Shown: positions 17,766 to 25,031 of the stretch, piece by piece
How the letters are laid out: every line of letters starts with the position of its first letter
How positions within the stretch are numbered: position 1 is the stretch's first letter
Assembly: GCA_001627335.1 (NCBI GenBank)
Contig: LUPK01000008.1
Span: 1-51,529 of the forward strand
Reading direction: 5' to 3'
DNA from: Nocardioides sp. REDSEA-S33_B3
GTDB taxonomy: Bacteria > Actinomycetota > Actinomycetes > Propionibacteriales > Nocardioidaceae
DNA: 51,529 nt
Notes under the pieces: generated by a model
What the model was told of the DNA's origin: nothing
Seen by the model: only the letters and a program-made list of their open reading frames with translations
The model's database searches: none
Position numbers and translations under genes: made by a program

Positions 17766-18419
17766 CTACTCGTACTCCAGCCCGCTGACCAGCCGGTCCA
17801 GCAGGTCCGCGAGACCGTCGCGGTCCTGCTCGCGGCCGATCACCGCGACGTAGGCGAACGCGGTGTCCTGGCCGGGCTTGGCGACGTACTGCTCCATCGC
17901 CACCCGGCGGTAGCCCTCGGAGACGTAGTTGGCGACCAACGCGTCGAAGGAGCGCGACTCGAGCGTGAAGTCCTCGATGCCCGATGCTGTCGACAGCGCC
18001 CGGATGCGGGTGTCGAGCTGCGCGGCCACCGAGAGGTACTGGTTGGCCACCAGCCGCACCCGGACGAAGTAGGTGTTCTTGATCGTGTCGTCGTAGGGCG
18101 CCGGGTAGAAGCGCGTCTCCCCCGCCGTCGAGTCCGAGCTCACCCAGCCGCGCGGGACCGGCAGGCTGACCGCGAACGGGCTGGTGCCGACCACCCGCCG
18201 GCTGGCCGGCAGGCCCGGCTCGAGCGTGGGGTACTCCTTGTCCTCGAGGACCTCCACCTCGCGGTCCTGGGGGTACGCCGGGTCGTCGGCGGCCACCGGC
18301 CCCGCGACGACCAGCAGCGGCTCGGGGGCGTCCTCGGCGACGGCGTACCCGAGCCCGGCGCCGGCCGCGGCCATGGCCACCACCGTCAACGCCGCGAGCC
18401 CGAGCCGTCGTCCGTCCAC
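17766..18419 (-). CDS. Exported or membrane-anchored protein of unknown function
   Basis: A 217-residue protein I do not recognise. An N-terminal hydrophobic segment (about residues 5-27, LAALTVVAMAAAGAGLGYAV) anchors it or acts as a signal peptide. The remaining part is soluble and extracytoplasmic, ending in a conserved-looking helix (GLADLLDRLVSGLEYE). A frame-consistent GTG at 18428 would give three extra residues. The GTG at 18419 was chosen because TACGGT lies exactly 7 bases before it. It is divergent from an amidohydrolase gene with no obvious functional link. Confidence 0.65.
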   Translation of the reverse strand: MDGRRLGLAALTVVAMAAAGAGLGYAVAEDAPEPLLVVAGPVAADDPAYPQDREVEVLEDKEYPTLEPGLPASRRVVGTSPFAVSLPVPRGWVSSDSTAGETRFYPAPYDDTIKNTYFVRVRLVANQYLSVAAQLDTRIRALSTASGIEDFTLESRSFDALVANYVSEGYRRVAMEQYVAKPGQDTAFAYVAVIGREQDRDGLADLLDRLVSGLEYE

Positions 18420-18426
18420 GGGCAGC

Positions 18427-18432
18427 ACCGTA
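18427..18432 (-). promoter_or_regulatory. -10 element (TACGGT) of the exported hypothetical gene
   Basis: TACGGT on the minus strand ends 7 bases before the GTG at 18419, which decides that start. Confidence 0.45.
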
Positions 18433-18474
18433 GCCGCGTGCCACCGTGGTTCACGCCCCCGTGCGGTCTCTGCC

Positions 18475-18480
18475 TACGCT
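18475..18480 (+). promoter_or_regulatory. -10 element (TACGCT) of the amidohydrolase gene
   Basis: TACGCT ends 7 bases before the ATG at 18488, predicting a leaderless transcript and supporting this ATG over a GTG at 18446. Confidence 0.5.
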
Positions 18481-18487
18481 CGGCGCC

Positions 18488-19990
18488 ATGCACAGCCTGA
18501 TCCTGCGCGACGCGCGCCTGGTCCCGGTGGACTCGGCCGCCCCGACCGAGCCCGTGGACGTCCTCGTCGAGGGCGGCCGGGTGGTCGAGGTCGGGCCGAC
18601 GCTGCACCGGCCCGAGGGCGTGGAGGAGGTCCGCGCGGACGGCCGCTGGCTGATCCCCGGACTGTGGGACCAGCACGTGCACCTGGCCCAGTGGACGCTG
18701 ACGTCGGGACGCCTCGACCTGGCCGCCGCACGCAGCCCCGAGGACGCGCTGCAGGAGGTGCGGGTGCGGGTCGCGGAGTACCCCGACCTCCCCGTCATCG
18801 GCTGGGGTCACCGCTCCGCCGGCTGGGAGCGTGAGGTCACCGTCTCCGAGCTCGACGCGGTCTCCGGCGAGACCCCCGTCGTGCTGATCTCCGGCGACGG
18901 CCACCACGCCTGGCTCAACACGGTCGCCCTGCTGCACCTGGCGATGCCGGTGCGTGACTCGGTCGTGCGCGAGGCCGAGTGGTTCGCGGCGTACTCCCGA
19001 CTCTCCTCGCTCGTCGGCAACGACGGCACCAGCTCCGAGGCCTACCGCCGCACCCTCGACCACGCCGCGTCGATGGGAGTGGTGGGCCTGGTCGACTTCG
19101 AGTTCTCCGGCGGCGTGCCGGAGTGGCAGGAGAAGTGGGCCGAGGGCTGCGACCTGCTGCGGATCCGGATGGCGACGTACGCCGAGGGGCTCGACGACGT
19201 CCTCGGGCGCGGCCTGCGCACCGGCGACCCGATCATCCCCGGCGACGACCGGCTCACCATGGGGCCGCTGAAGATCATCAGCGACGGCTCGCTCAACACC
19301 CGCACCGCGTGGTGCTGCGAGCCCTACGGCGACGCCTACAAGCTGGAGTACCCCTCCGGCCAGCCCAACCTCTCGGGCGCCGAGCTGCGCGAGCTGCTGC
19401 GCATCGCCCACACCAGCGGGCTGGAGGTCGCCACCCACGCGATCGGTGACGCGGCCGTGGCCGAGGCGCTGGCGTCGTACGCCGACACCGGCGCGCGCGG
19501 CTCGATCGAGCACGCCCAGATGGTCAACCGCGGCGACGTCAAGGAGATGGCCCGGCTCGGCATCCGCGCCAGCGTCCAGCCCGCGCACCTGCTCGACGAC
19601 CGCGACCTGACCGAGCGGATCTGGGGCGAGCGGTCGGCACGGTGCTTCGCGTTCCGCTGGATGCTCGACGACGGCGTGGAGTTGGTGCTCGGCTCGGACG
19701 CGCCGGTCAGCCCGCTCGACCCGTGGCTGGCGATGGCCGCGGCCGTCCACCGCAGCGGCGACGAGCGCGAGGCCTGGCACGGCGAGCACGCGCTGACGCC
19801 GCTGGAGGTGCTGCGCGCCTCGGTCGACGGCGCCGGCACCGTGGGCGTCGGCTCGCTCGCCGACCTGGCGCTGCTCGACCACGACCCGCTCCAGGCGGCC
19901 GACTCCCCCGCCGACGCCGCCGCGCACCTGCGCCAGGTCACCGTCTCCGGCACGTGGGTCGCCGGCCGTCATGTGCACTCCGACCTCTGA
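18488..19990 (+). CDS. Amidohydrolase family 3 (YtcJ-like) metal-dependent hydrolase
   Basis: A 500-residue TIM-barrel amidohydrolase. The first metal site is visible as GLWDQHVHLAQW near residue 65, a histidine in THAIGD near 320 and SIEHAQ near 340, and the catalytic aspartate in LGSDAPVSPLDPW near 400. The small beta-sandwich is completed by the C-terminal SLADLALLD. Family members hydrolyse C-N bonds in amides or ureas; substrate specificity is unknown. Length is slightly below the usual 530-560. It converges on the kinase gene, with repeat family D between. Confidence 0.87.
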   Translation: MHSLILRDARLVPVDSAAPTEPVDVLVEGGRVVEVGPTLHRPEGVEEVRADGRWLIPGLWDQHVHLAQWTLTSGRLDLAAARSPEDALQEVRVRVAEYPDLPVIGWGHRSAGWEREVTVSELDAVSGETPVVLISGDGHHAWLNTVALLHLAMPVRDSVVREAEWFAAYSRLSSLVGNDGTSSEAYRRTLDHAASMGVVGLVDFEFSGGVPEWQEKWAEGCDLLRIRMATYAEGLDDVLGRGLRTGDPIIPGDDRLTMGPLKIISDGSLNTRTAWCCEPYGDAYKLEYPSGQPNLSGAELRELLRIAHTSGLEVATHAIGDAAVAEALASYADTGARGSIEHAQMVNRGDVKEMARLGIRASVQPAHLLDDRDLTERIWGERSARCFAFRWMLDDGVELVLGSDAPVSPLDPWLAMAAAVHRSGDEREAWHGEHALTPLEVLRASVDGAGTVGVGSLADLALLDHDPLQAADSPADAAAHLRQVTVSGTWVAGRHVHSDL

Positions 19991-20012
19991 CCTCCCGCGC
20001 AGTCCAAGGCCC

Positions 20013-20098
20013 GCCGAACCGGCGCAACCTTCCGGAAGGACGGGCCAGCTCGACGTACTGGCGGGCCGAACCGGCGCAACCTTCCGGAAGGACGGGCC
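20013..20098. repeat. Repeat family D: two 34-bp copies with CCTTCCGGAAGG core
   Basis: Two identical 34-bp units, at 20013-20046 and 20065-20098, are spaced 52 bp apart. Each contains the perfect palindrome CCTTCCGGAAGG and starts GCCGAACCGGCG. They occupy the gap between the convergent amidohydrolase and kinase genes and are likely a bidirectional terminator or protein-binding site. Confidence 0.8.
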
Positions 20099-20107
20099 GG
20101 CTCGGCG

Positions 20108-21652
20108 TCAGATGCCGCGGGTGGTGACGGAGTCCAGGACCCGGTTGGCGGTGGCGGTGTCGAGGCTGCGCACCTGCACCCACAGCAGCCGGTCGGCGGC
20201 GACCTGGACGACGCGCTCGACCGTCACGCCGCCGGGGCAGCCGGAGTGGACGACAGTGCGCGAGGGCTGGCTCCCGCTCTCGGAGTACGGCGCTTGGCGG
20301 GTGTCGCACTCGGGGTGACCCGGCATCCGGTCGGGCAGGTCCGAGCCCGGCATGAGCGCGAGGAACACGCCGTGGCCGGTCGAGGTCTCCGCGGTCCAGT
20401 CGCGCACGGTCCCGACCGACAGCGCGGGGTACCCGGCCTCGTCCTGCGGGGCCGTCCACCCGTCGCCGCCCGAGACCGCGGTCCACTCGCCCGGGACCTC
20501 CGCCTCCAGGGTGCCCGAGGCGTCGGCGACGACCGCGAGGTCCGGCAGCCGCTCGGTCGCGAGGTCGCGGGCGACCAGGAACGCCCCGGTCGCCGCGACC
20601 GCGCCGAGGACCAGCGAGGCGGCGGCGTACGGCCAGGTCCTCCGCTGATCGAGGTGCGAGCGCAGCGAGCCACGAGATCCCGCCGGGTCTCGAGGCTCCT
20701 CGCTGGCGCTCGTCACACCTCGACCACCGGACGTGGGGCCGGCGCCGGCGCGCGTGGCGTCGGGATCCAATGGCAGCCACGGCAGCGTGGGGCCCTCGTC
20801 GAGGGGGCCGGCCGTCTGCTCGACGGCAGCCTCCACCGCCTCCACGAAGGTCGTCACGTCGGGCCACCGGTCGTCGGGGTCGCGCGCCAACGCGCGCCGC
20901 ACCACCGCGTCGACCTCCGCGGGCTGACCCGGCAGCGGGTCGGGCGGCGCGGGGTCGGCGGCCTGCTGGAGGCTGGTGAAGCGGAACGCGGGACGGCCCG
21001 AGAGCAGCAGGTAGGCCAGCGCGCCGAGGGAGTACTGGTCGGCGCGGGCGTCGGGCGACTCCGCCTGCGCCTGCTCGGGCGCGACGTAGGACGGGGTGCC
21101 GGCGATCATCGTCAGCCGCGAGGAGACGTCGAGCGCCTTGCCCAGGCCGAGGTCGCCGAGCATCGCCCGCACCTGCGCCCCGCCACCGGCCGGGCCCTCG
21201 ACGGTGCGGAACAGCACGTTGGCCGGCTTCACGTCGCGGTGCAGCACGCCCCGGTCGTGCAGCGCCTGCAGCCCCGAGCCGACCTGGCGCAGCACCGCCA
21301 GCGCCTGGCCCGGCGTCGGGGGCGTGCCGCCGCCCGGTTGCGAGGGGTCGTAGCGCGCCGCGAGCGTCCCCTGGTCGGCGTACGCCATCACCAGGTAGGG
21401 GCGGCCGTCGGGCAGCTCGCCGGCGTCGTAGACGGGGACGACGTGGGGCGACTCGACGCGACGGAGGTAGCGGCCCTCCTCGAGGAAGCGGCGGTGGACC
21501 TGGCCGTCGTCGGCCCAGTTCTCGGCGAGCACCTTGACCGCGACGGGCGAGTCCAGCTGCTCGTCGTAGGCCAGCCACACGGTCGCGAACGCGCCGGATC
21601 CCAACCGTCGACGCACGACGTAGCGTCCCAGGCGAGCAGGTGTGTCCGACAC
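20108..21652 (-). CDS. Transmembrane Ser/Thr protein kinase
   Basis: A 514-residue PknB-like kinase. The cytoplasmic kinase domain (about residues 10-270) has GSGAFATV, K40 in VAVK, E59, the catalytic loop HRDVKPAN with D140, and D167-L-G in place of the usual DFG. A linker (about 270-337), one membrane segment (about 340-360, AASLVLGAVAATGAFLVA) and an unrecognised extracytoplasmic domain (about 365-514) follow. Residues about 309-336 are encoded by an inverted pair of REP-like elements. The GTG at 21652 was chosen because CATCAT lies 6 bases upstream; an ATG at 21670 would add six residues. Divergent from an ECF sigma gene. Confidence 0.9.
   Translation of the reverse strand: MSDTPARLGRYVVRRRLGSGAFATVWLAYDEQLDSPVAVKVLAENWADDGQVHRRFLEEGRYLRRVESPHVVPVYDAGELPDGRPYLVMAYADQGTLAARYDPSQPGGGTPPTPGQALAVLRQVGSGLQALHDRGVLHRDVKPANVLFRTVEGPAGGGAQVRAMLGDLGLGKALDVSSRLTMIAGTPSYVAPEQAQAESPDARADQYSLGALAYLLLSGRPAFRFTSLQQAADPAPPDPLPGQPAEVDAVVRRALARDPDDRWPDVTTFVEAVEAAVEQTAGPLDEGPTLPWLPLDPDATRAGAGPTSGGRGVTSASEEPRDPAGSRGSLRSHLDQRRTWPYAAASLVLGAVAATGAFLVARDLATERLPDLAVVADASGTLEAEVPGEWTAVSGGDGWTAPQDEAGYPALSVGTVRDWTAETSTGHGVFLALMPGSDLPDRMPGHPECDTRQAPYSESGSQPSRTVVHSGCPGGVTVERVVQVAADRLLWVQVRSLDTATANRVLDSVTTRGI
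20644..20728. repeat. REP-like elements (family C) in frame inside the kinase gene
   Basis: Two head-to-head REP-like copies (about 20644-20684 and 20686-20728) are contained in the kinase open frame. They encode the Arg/Ser/Glu-rich linker just before the membrane segment. Confidence 0.8.
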
Positions 21653-21657
21653 CCGGG

Positions 21658-21664
21658 CATGATG
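21658..21664. promoter_or_regulatory. Overlapping divergent -10 elements of kinase and sigma genes
   Basis: The 7 bases CATGATG give CATGAT on the plus strand (21658-21663, for the sigma gene) and CATCAT on the minus strand (21664-21659, 6 bases before the kinase GTG). The two start codons are only 29 bp apart, so both promoters must use this spot or lie in each other's coding region. Confidence 0.4.
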
Positions 21665-21681
21665 GGGCATGGAGGTAAAGC

Positions 21682-22260
21682 GTGACCAGTGCAGGGGCCC
21701 GGGACCCGGACGAGATCGACGACCTGGCGCGGCGCGCCCAGGCCGGTGACGCCGACGCGCTCGAGGTGCTGCTGGGCGCCGTCCGACCCCGCGCGCTGAG
21801 TGCCTGTCGCAGCGTGCTGCCGCATCTGCCCGACGCCGAGGACGCCTGTCAGGAGGCGCTGCTCAACGTCAGCCGCAAGATCGGCTCGTGGCATGGCCGC
21901 GGCCGGTTCACCACGTGGCTGCACGCGGTCTGCGTCAACAGCGCCCGGTCGACGTACCGCCGCCTGAAGAACCAGGCCGTCCCCGCCGACCCCACCGAGC
22001 TCACCGCCGCCGGCCCGCTGGAGCGCCCCGACCCGCGCACCACCTCGGTCATCGCCGGCACCCGGCTCGACCTGCTCGAGGCGATGGAGGTCATCGAGCG
22101 CGACCACCCCCAGCTCGTGCAGCCGCTGCTGCTGCGCGACGTGCACGGGTTGGCGTACGACGAGATCGCGCAGCTGCTCGAGCTCCCGCTCGGCACCGTC
22201 AAGGCGCAGATCCACCACGGGCGGAAGCTGACCCGGCCGCTGCTGGCGGCCGACGCATGA
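21682..22260 (+). CDS. RNA polymerase sigma factor, ECF type
   Basis: A 192-residue sigma-70 family protein. Region 2 (about residues 15-95) includes DAEDACQEALLNVSRKIGSW and GRFTTWLHAVCVNSARSTYRRLK. Region 4 (about 130-185) includes AYDEIAQLLELPLGTVKAQIHHGRKLTR. It would direct RNA polymerase to a specific promoter set. GGAGG at 21671-21675 lies 6 bases before the GTG. No anti-sigma gene is next to it. Instead it overlaps by four bases (ATGA) with the M1-peptidase lipoprotein gene and is divergent from the kinase, suggesting that kinase, sigma factor and lipoprotein form one signalling unit. That link is inference. Confidence 0.9.
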   Translation: MTSAGARDPDEIDDLARRAQAGDADALEVLLGAVRPRALSACRSVLPHLPDAEDACQEALLNVSRKIGSWHGRGRFTTWLHAVCVNSARSTYRRLKNQAVPADPTELTAAGPLERPDPRTTSVIAGTRLDLLEAMEVIERDHPQLVQPLLLRDVHGLAYDEIAQLLELPLGTVKAQIHHGRKLTRPLLAADA

Positions 22261-23849
22261 GGCGGGTCTCGAGGCTCCTCGCTGGCGCTCGTCGCACCTC
22301 GACCGGCGGAAAGGCGGTCGAGGTGCGAGCGCACCGAGCCCCCTCGGTGGTCGAGGTGCGAGGGGAGCGAGCCTCGAGACCCCTCGGTCTGGTCCTCGCG
22401 GTGTCGCTCGGGCTGTCCGCCTGCACCGCCGGTGGCCCCGACGCCGAGGTCGAGGTGCTGGCGCAGCCGGGGGAGGTCGGGCTGGCACCGGTGGCGCTGG
22501 GCGAGCTGCCCGCGCTCGACGACCCCGCCCTGGACGCCTCGGTCAGCCGACCGCGGCGCGACCCGATCTACCCCGGCGTCGGCCACCCCGTGGTCGACGC
22601 CCTGCACTACGACCTCGACCTGGCCTGGGACCCCGAGGAGCGGCTGCTGACCGGCCGCGAGACGCTGCTGCTGCGGGTCGCCCGCGACAGCGAGCGGCTG
22701 GTGCTCGACCTGAGCCCCGCACTGGAGGTCTCCGGCGTGCGCCTCGACGGCGAGCAGCGACCCTTCGACCGCCGCGGCCAGGACCTGCGCGTCGACGCCG
22801 AGGTCAGCACGGACGACCGGCACGTGCTGGAGATCGACTATGCCGGCTCCCCCGAGCCGGTCGCCGCGCCCACGACCCGCGGCGACTTCAGCACCAACGG
22901 CTGGACCGTCACCGACGACGGCGACACCTGGACGATGCAGGAGCCGACCGGTGCCTACAGCTGGTACGCCGTGGACGACCAGCCCGCCGACAAGGCCACC
23001 TACGACATCACGATCTCCGTGCCGTCCCCCCGGGTCGGCGTGGCCAACGGCCAGATGATCTCGCGCACCGAGTCCGACGGGGTGACGACCACGCGCTGGT
23101 CGATGGAGCAGCCGGCGTCGTCGTACCTCGTCACCGTCGCGACCGGCGAGTACGCCCTCAGCGAGGCCGTGTCCTCCTCGGGGGTGCCGCTGTCGTACTG
23201 GGTGCCGGTCGGCGAGGAGGACCGCGTCGACGCCGACGCCGGGCTCGCCGAGGCCGACCGCGGGCTGACCTGGCTGGAGGAGAAGCTGGGCCCCTACCCG
23301 TTCGACGCGCTCGGCTTCCTCTTCGTCGACTCGGAGTCGGGCATGGAGACCCAGACGATGATCACGCTGGGGATGACGGAGTACACCACCTCCACCCCCG
23401 TGCTGGTCCACGAGATCGCGCACCACTGGTGGGGCGACCTGATCGGCCCGACCACGTGGCGCGACCTGTGGATGAACGAGGGCATGGCGATGTACCTCCA
23501 GGGCGCCTGGATGGCCTCGGAGGAGGCGTACACGCTGCAGCAGCTGATGGACTACTGGGCACAGGACGAGCCGCAGATGCGCGCCGAGGCCGGCCCGGCC
23601 GCCGACTACGACCCGGCCACCTTCGGCGAGGGCAACGCCTACTACTCCGGCGCGCTGATGTGGCACGAGATCCGCGGGCTGCTCGGTGACCGGGAGTTCT
23701 GGCGGCTGGTGCGGGAGTGGCCGCAGTCGATGCCCTACGGCTCCTCGGACTACGACGGCATCGTCGGCTGGTGGTCGCGGGAGTCCGGCCGTGACCTGGC
23801 GCCCGTCTTCGACGCGTGGCTGCTCGGGGAGACCTCGCCGCAGCGGTGA
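22257..23849 (+). CDS. M1-family zinc metallopeptidase lipoprotein
   Basis: A 530-residue aminopeptidase N-like protein. The zinc site is H385-E386-x2-H389 with E408 in NEGMAMY. The upstream substrate-binding motif is GMETQTM in place of GAMEN. The beta-sandwich N-terminal domain is present; the protein is shorter than full aminopeptidase N, as usual for secreted actinobacterial M1 proteins. A lipobox (L53-S-A-C56) follows a hydrophobic stretch, so it is probably a surface lipoprotein. Residues 3-42 are encoded by REP-like elements, making an oddly long N-region. A GTG at 22356 would give a normal-length signal peptide. The ATG at 22257 overlaps the sigma stop (ATGA). Confidence 0.9.
   Translation: MRRVSRLLAGARRTSTGGKAVEVRAHRAPSVVEVRGERASRPLGLVLAVSLGLSACTAGGPDAEVEVLAQPGEVGLAPVALGELPALDDPALDASVSRPRRDPIYPGVGHPVVDALHYDLDLAWDPEERLLTGRETLLLRVARDSERLVLDLSPALEVSGVRLDGEQRPFDRRGQDLRVDAEVSTDDRHVLEIDYAGSPEPVAAPTTRGDFSTNGWTVTDDGDTWTMQEPTGAYSWYAVDDQPADKATYDITISVPSPRVGVANGQMISRTESDGVTTTRWSMEQPASSYLVTVATGEYALSEAVSSSGVPLSYWVPVGEEDRVDADAGLAEADRGLTWLEEKLGPYPFDALGFLFVDSESGMETQTMITLGMTEYTTSTPVLVHEIAHHWWGDLIGPTTWRDLWMNEGMAMYLQGAWMASEEAYTLQQLMDYWAQDEPQMRAEAGPAADYDPATFGEGNAYYSGALMWHEIRGLLGDREFWRLVREWPQSMPYGSSDYDGIVGWWSRESGRDLAPVFDAWLLGETSPQR
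22264..22383. repeat. REP-like elements (family C) in the leader of the M1 lipoprotein gene
   Basis: Three REP-like half or full units (starting near 22264, 22308 and 22350, the last ending CTCGAGACC) lie between the ATG and the hydrophobic signal region and keep the frame open. Confidence 0.8.
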
Positions 23850-23857
23850 GCCCACCG

Positions 23858-23995
23858 CTGGTCAGGTGCGGGGGGTCTCGAGGCTCGCTCCGCTCGCACC
23901 TCGACCACCGCCTCGCTGGTCAGGTGCGAGGAGCGCCAGCGACGAGCCCTCCGCTGGTCGAGGTGCGAGGAGCGCCAGCGACGAGCCACGAGACC
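23858..23995. repeat. Cluster of REP-like elements (family C) between M1 and epimerase genes
   Basis: Three copies in alternating orientation occupy most of this 189-bp gap. The copy at about 23952-23995 (from CTGGTCGAGG to CACGAGACC) is the best intact match to the one interrupted by the IS110 element at 50.1/51.5 kb. Confidence 0.8.
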
Positions 23996-24012
23996 CTGTC
24001 GGTGCGGCAGGG

Positions 24013-24018
24013 CACACT
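24013..24018 (+). promoter_or_regulatory. -10-like element (CACACT) upstream of a mini-ORF and the epimerase gene
   Basis: CACACT ends 6 bases before an ATG at 24025 rather than before the epimerase ATG at 24039, suggesting that transcription begins at the mini-ORF. Confidence 0.3.
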
Positions 24019-24024
24019 CGGCCC

Positions 24025-24042
24025 ATGAGGTCGTGCGCATGA
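24025..24042 (+). CDS. Five-codon upstream mini-ORF (MRSCA)
   Basis: ATG at 24025 opens a five-codon frame ending in TGA at 24040-24042. The TGA overlaps the epimerase ATG as ATGA, which could couple translation. The -10-like CACACT 6 bases upstream would make it a leaderless uORF. Real translation is unproven. Confidence 0.25.
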   Translation: MRSCA

Positions 24043-25022
24043 GGTTCCTGGTGCTGGGCGGGACGGTCTTCCTGTCGCGGGCGGTGGCGGTCGAGGCGGC
24101 TGCGCGCGGGCACGAGGTGAGCGTGGCGGCCCGCGGGGCGTCGGGCTCGGTGCCGGACGGCGTACGCCACGTCGTGCTGGACCGCACCGAGGGAATCCCG
24201 GCCGACCTGGCGGCCGAGGAGTTCGACGCGGTCGTCGACGTCGCCCGCACCCCGTCGTGGGTGGGGCGAGCGGTGACGGCGTGGCCGCGGGCGCACTGGA
24301 CGTTCGTGTCGACGATCAACGTGTACGCCGACGAGACCACCCCCGGCGGCACGCCCGCCTCGCTCCCCCTGGTCGACGCGCAGCCCGAGGACGTCGACCT
24401 GCGCGCCCACCCGGAGGCCTACGGCCCCATGAAGGTCGCCTGCGAGCAGCTGGTGCGCGAGGGCGCGGAGCGCGCGTTCGTGGTGCGGCCGGGGCTGATC
24501 GTGGGGCCGGGCGACCCGACGGGGCGCTTCACGTACTGGCCGGCGCGACTGGCCGACGTCGAGCCCGGTGAGCCCGTGCTGGTCGGGGGGGACCCGAGTG
24601 ACACGGTGCAGGTGATCGACGTGCGCGACCTCGCCGCGTGGATCGTCACCGCCGCGGAGGCCGGGCTGACCGGCGACCTCGACGGTGTCGGTCCGGCGAC
24701 GGCGCTCGGCGACCTGCTGGCCGAGGTGGCCGCGGGGCTGGGGGTCGAGCCGCGCTGGACCTGGGCGTCCGACACGGTCCTCGAGGTGCACGACGTCGCG
24801 CCCTGGATGGGGCCGCGGTCGTTGCCGCTGTGGCTGCCGCGTCCGGCGTACGACGGGATGCTGGCGCACGACTGGAGCCCGTCACGCGACGCGGGCCTGA
24901 CCGCCCGCCCGATCGCGGAGACCGCGCGCGACACGCTCGAGTGGCTGCGCGCGACGCCCGACGCCGTCGTGACCGGACTGACCCGTGAGCAGGAGCGCCA
25001 GGTGCTGGACTCACTGGCCTAA
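24039..25022 (+). CDS. NAD-dependent epimerase/dehydratase-like (atypical SDR)
   Basis: A 327-residue extended SDR. The N-terminal nucleotide-binding motif is LVLGGTVFLSRAVA (GGTxFxG-like), and FVSTINVYAD supplies the catalytic Ser/Thr region. A tyrosine-lysine pair appears as E-A-Y-G-P-M-K, and VRPGLIVGPGDPTGRF is typical of the family. The layout resembles reductases annotated as isoflavone-reductase-like or nucleoside-sugar epimerases. Nothing nearby points to sugar metabolism. The ATG at 24039 overlaps a mini-ORF; the in-frame GTG at 24033 would add two residues. Confidence 0.8.
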   Translation: MRFLVLGGTVFLSRAVAVEAAARGHEVSVAARGASGSVPDGVRHVVLDRTEGIPADLAAEEFDAVVDVARTPSWVGRAVTAWPRAHWTFVSTINVYADETTPGGTPASLPLVDAQPEDVDLRAHPEAYGPMKVACEQLVREGAERAFVVRPGLIVGPGDPTGRFTYWPARLADVEPGEPVLVGGDPSDTVQVIDVRDLAAWIVTAAEAGLTGDLDGVGPATALGDLLAEVAAGLGVEPRWTWASDTVLEVHDVAPWMGPRSLPLWLPRPAYDGMLAHDWSPSRDAGLTARPIAETARDTLEWLRATPDAVVTGLTREQERQVLDSLA

Positions 25023-25025
25023 CCT
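25020..25025 (+). promoter_or_regulatory. -10 element (TAACCT) of the carboxyltransferase gene
   Basis: TAACCT contains the TAA stop of the epimerase gene and ends 6 bases before the ATG at 25032. Confidence 0.4.
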
Positions 25026-25031
25026 CCACCC

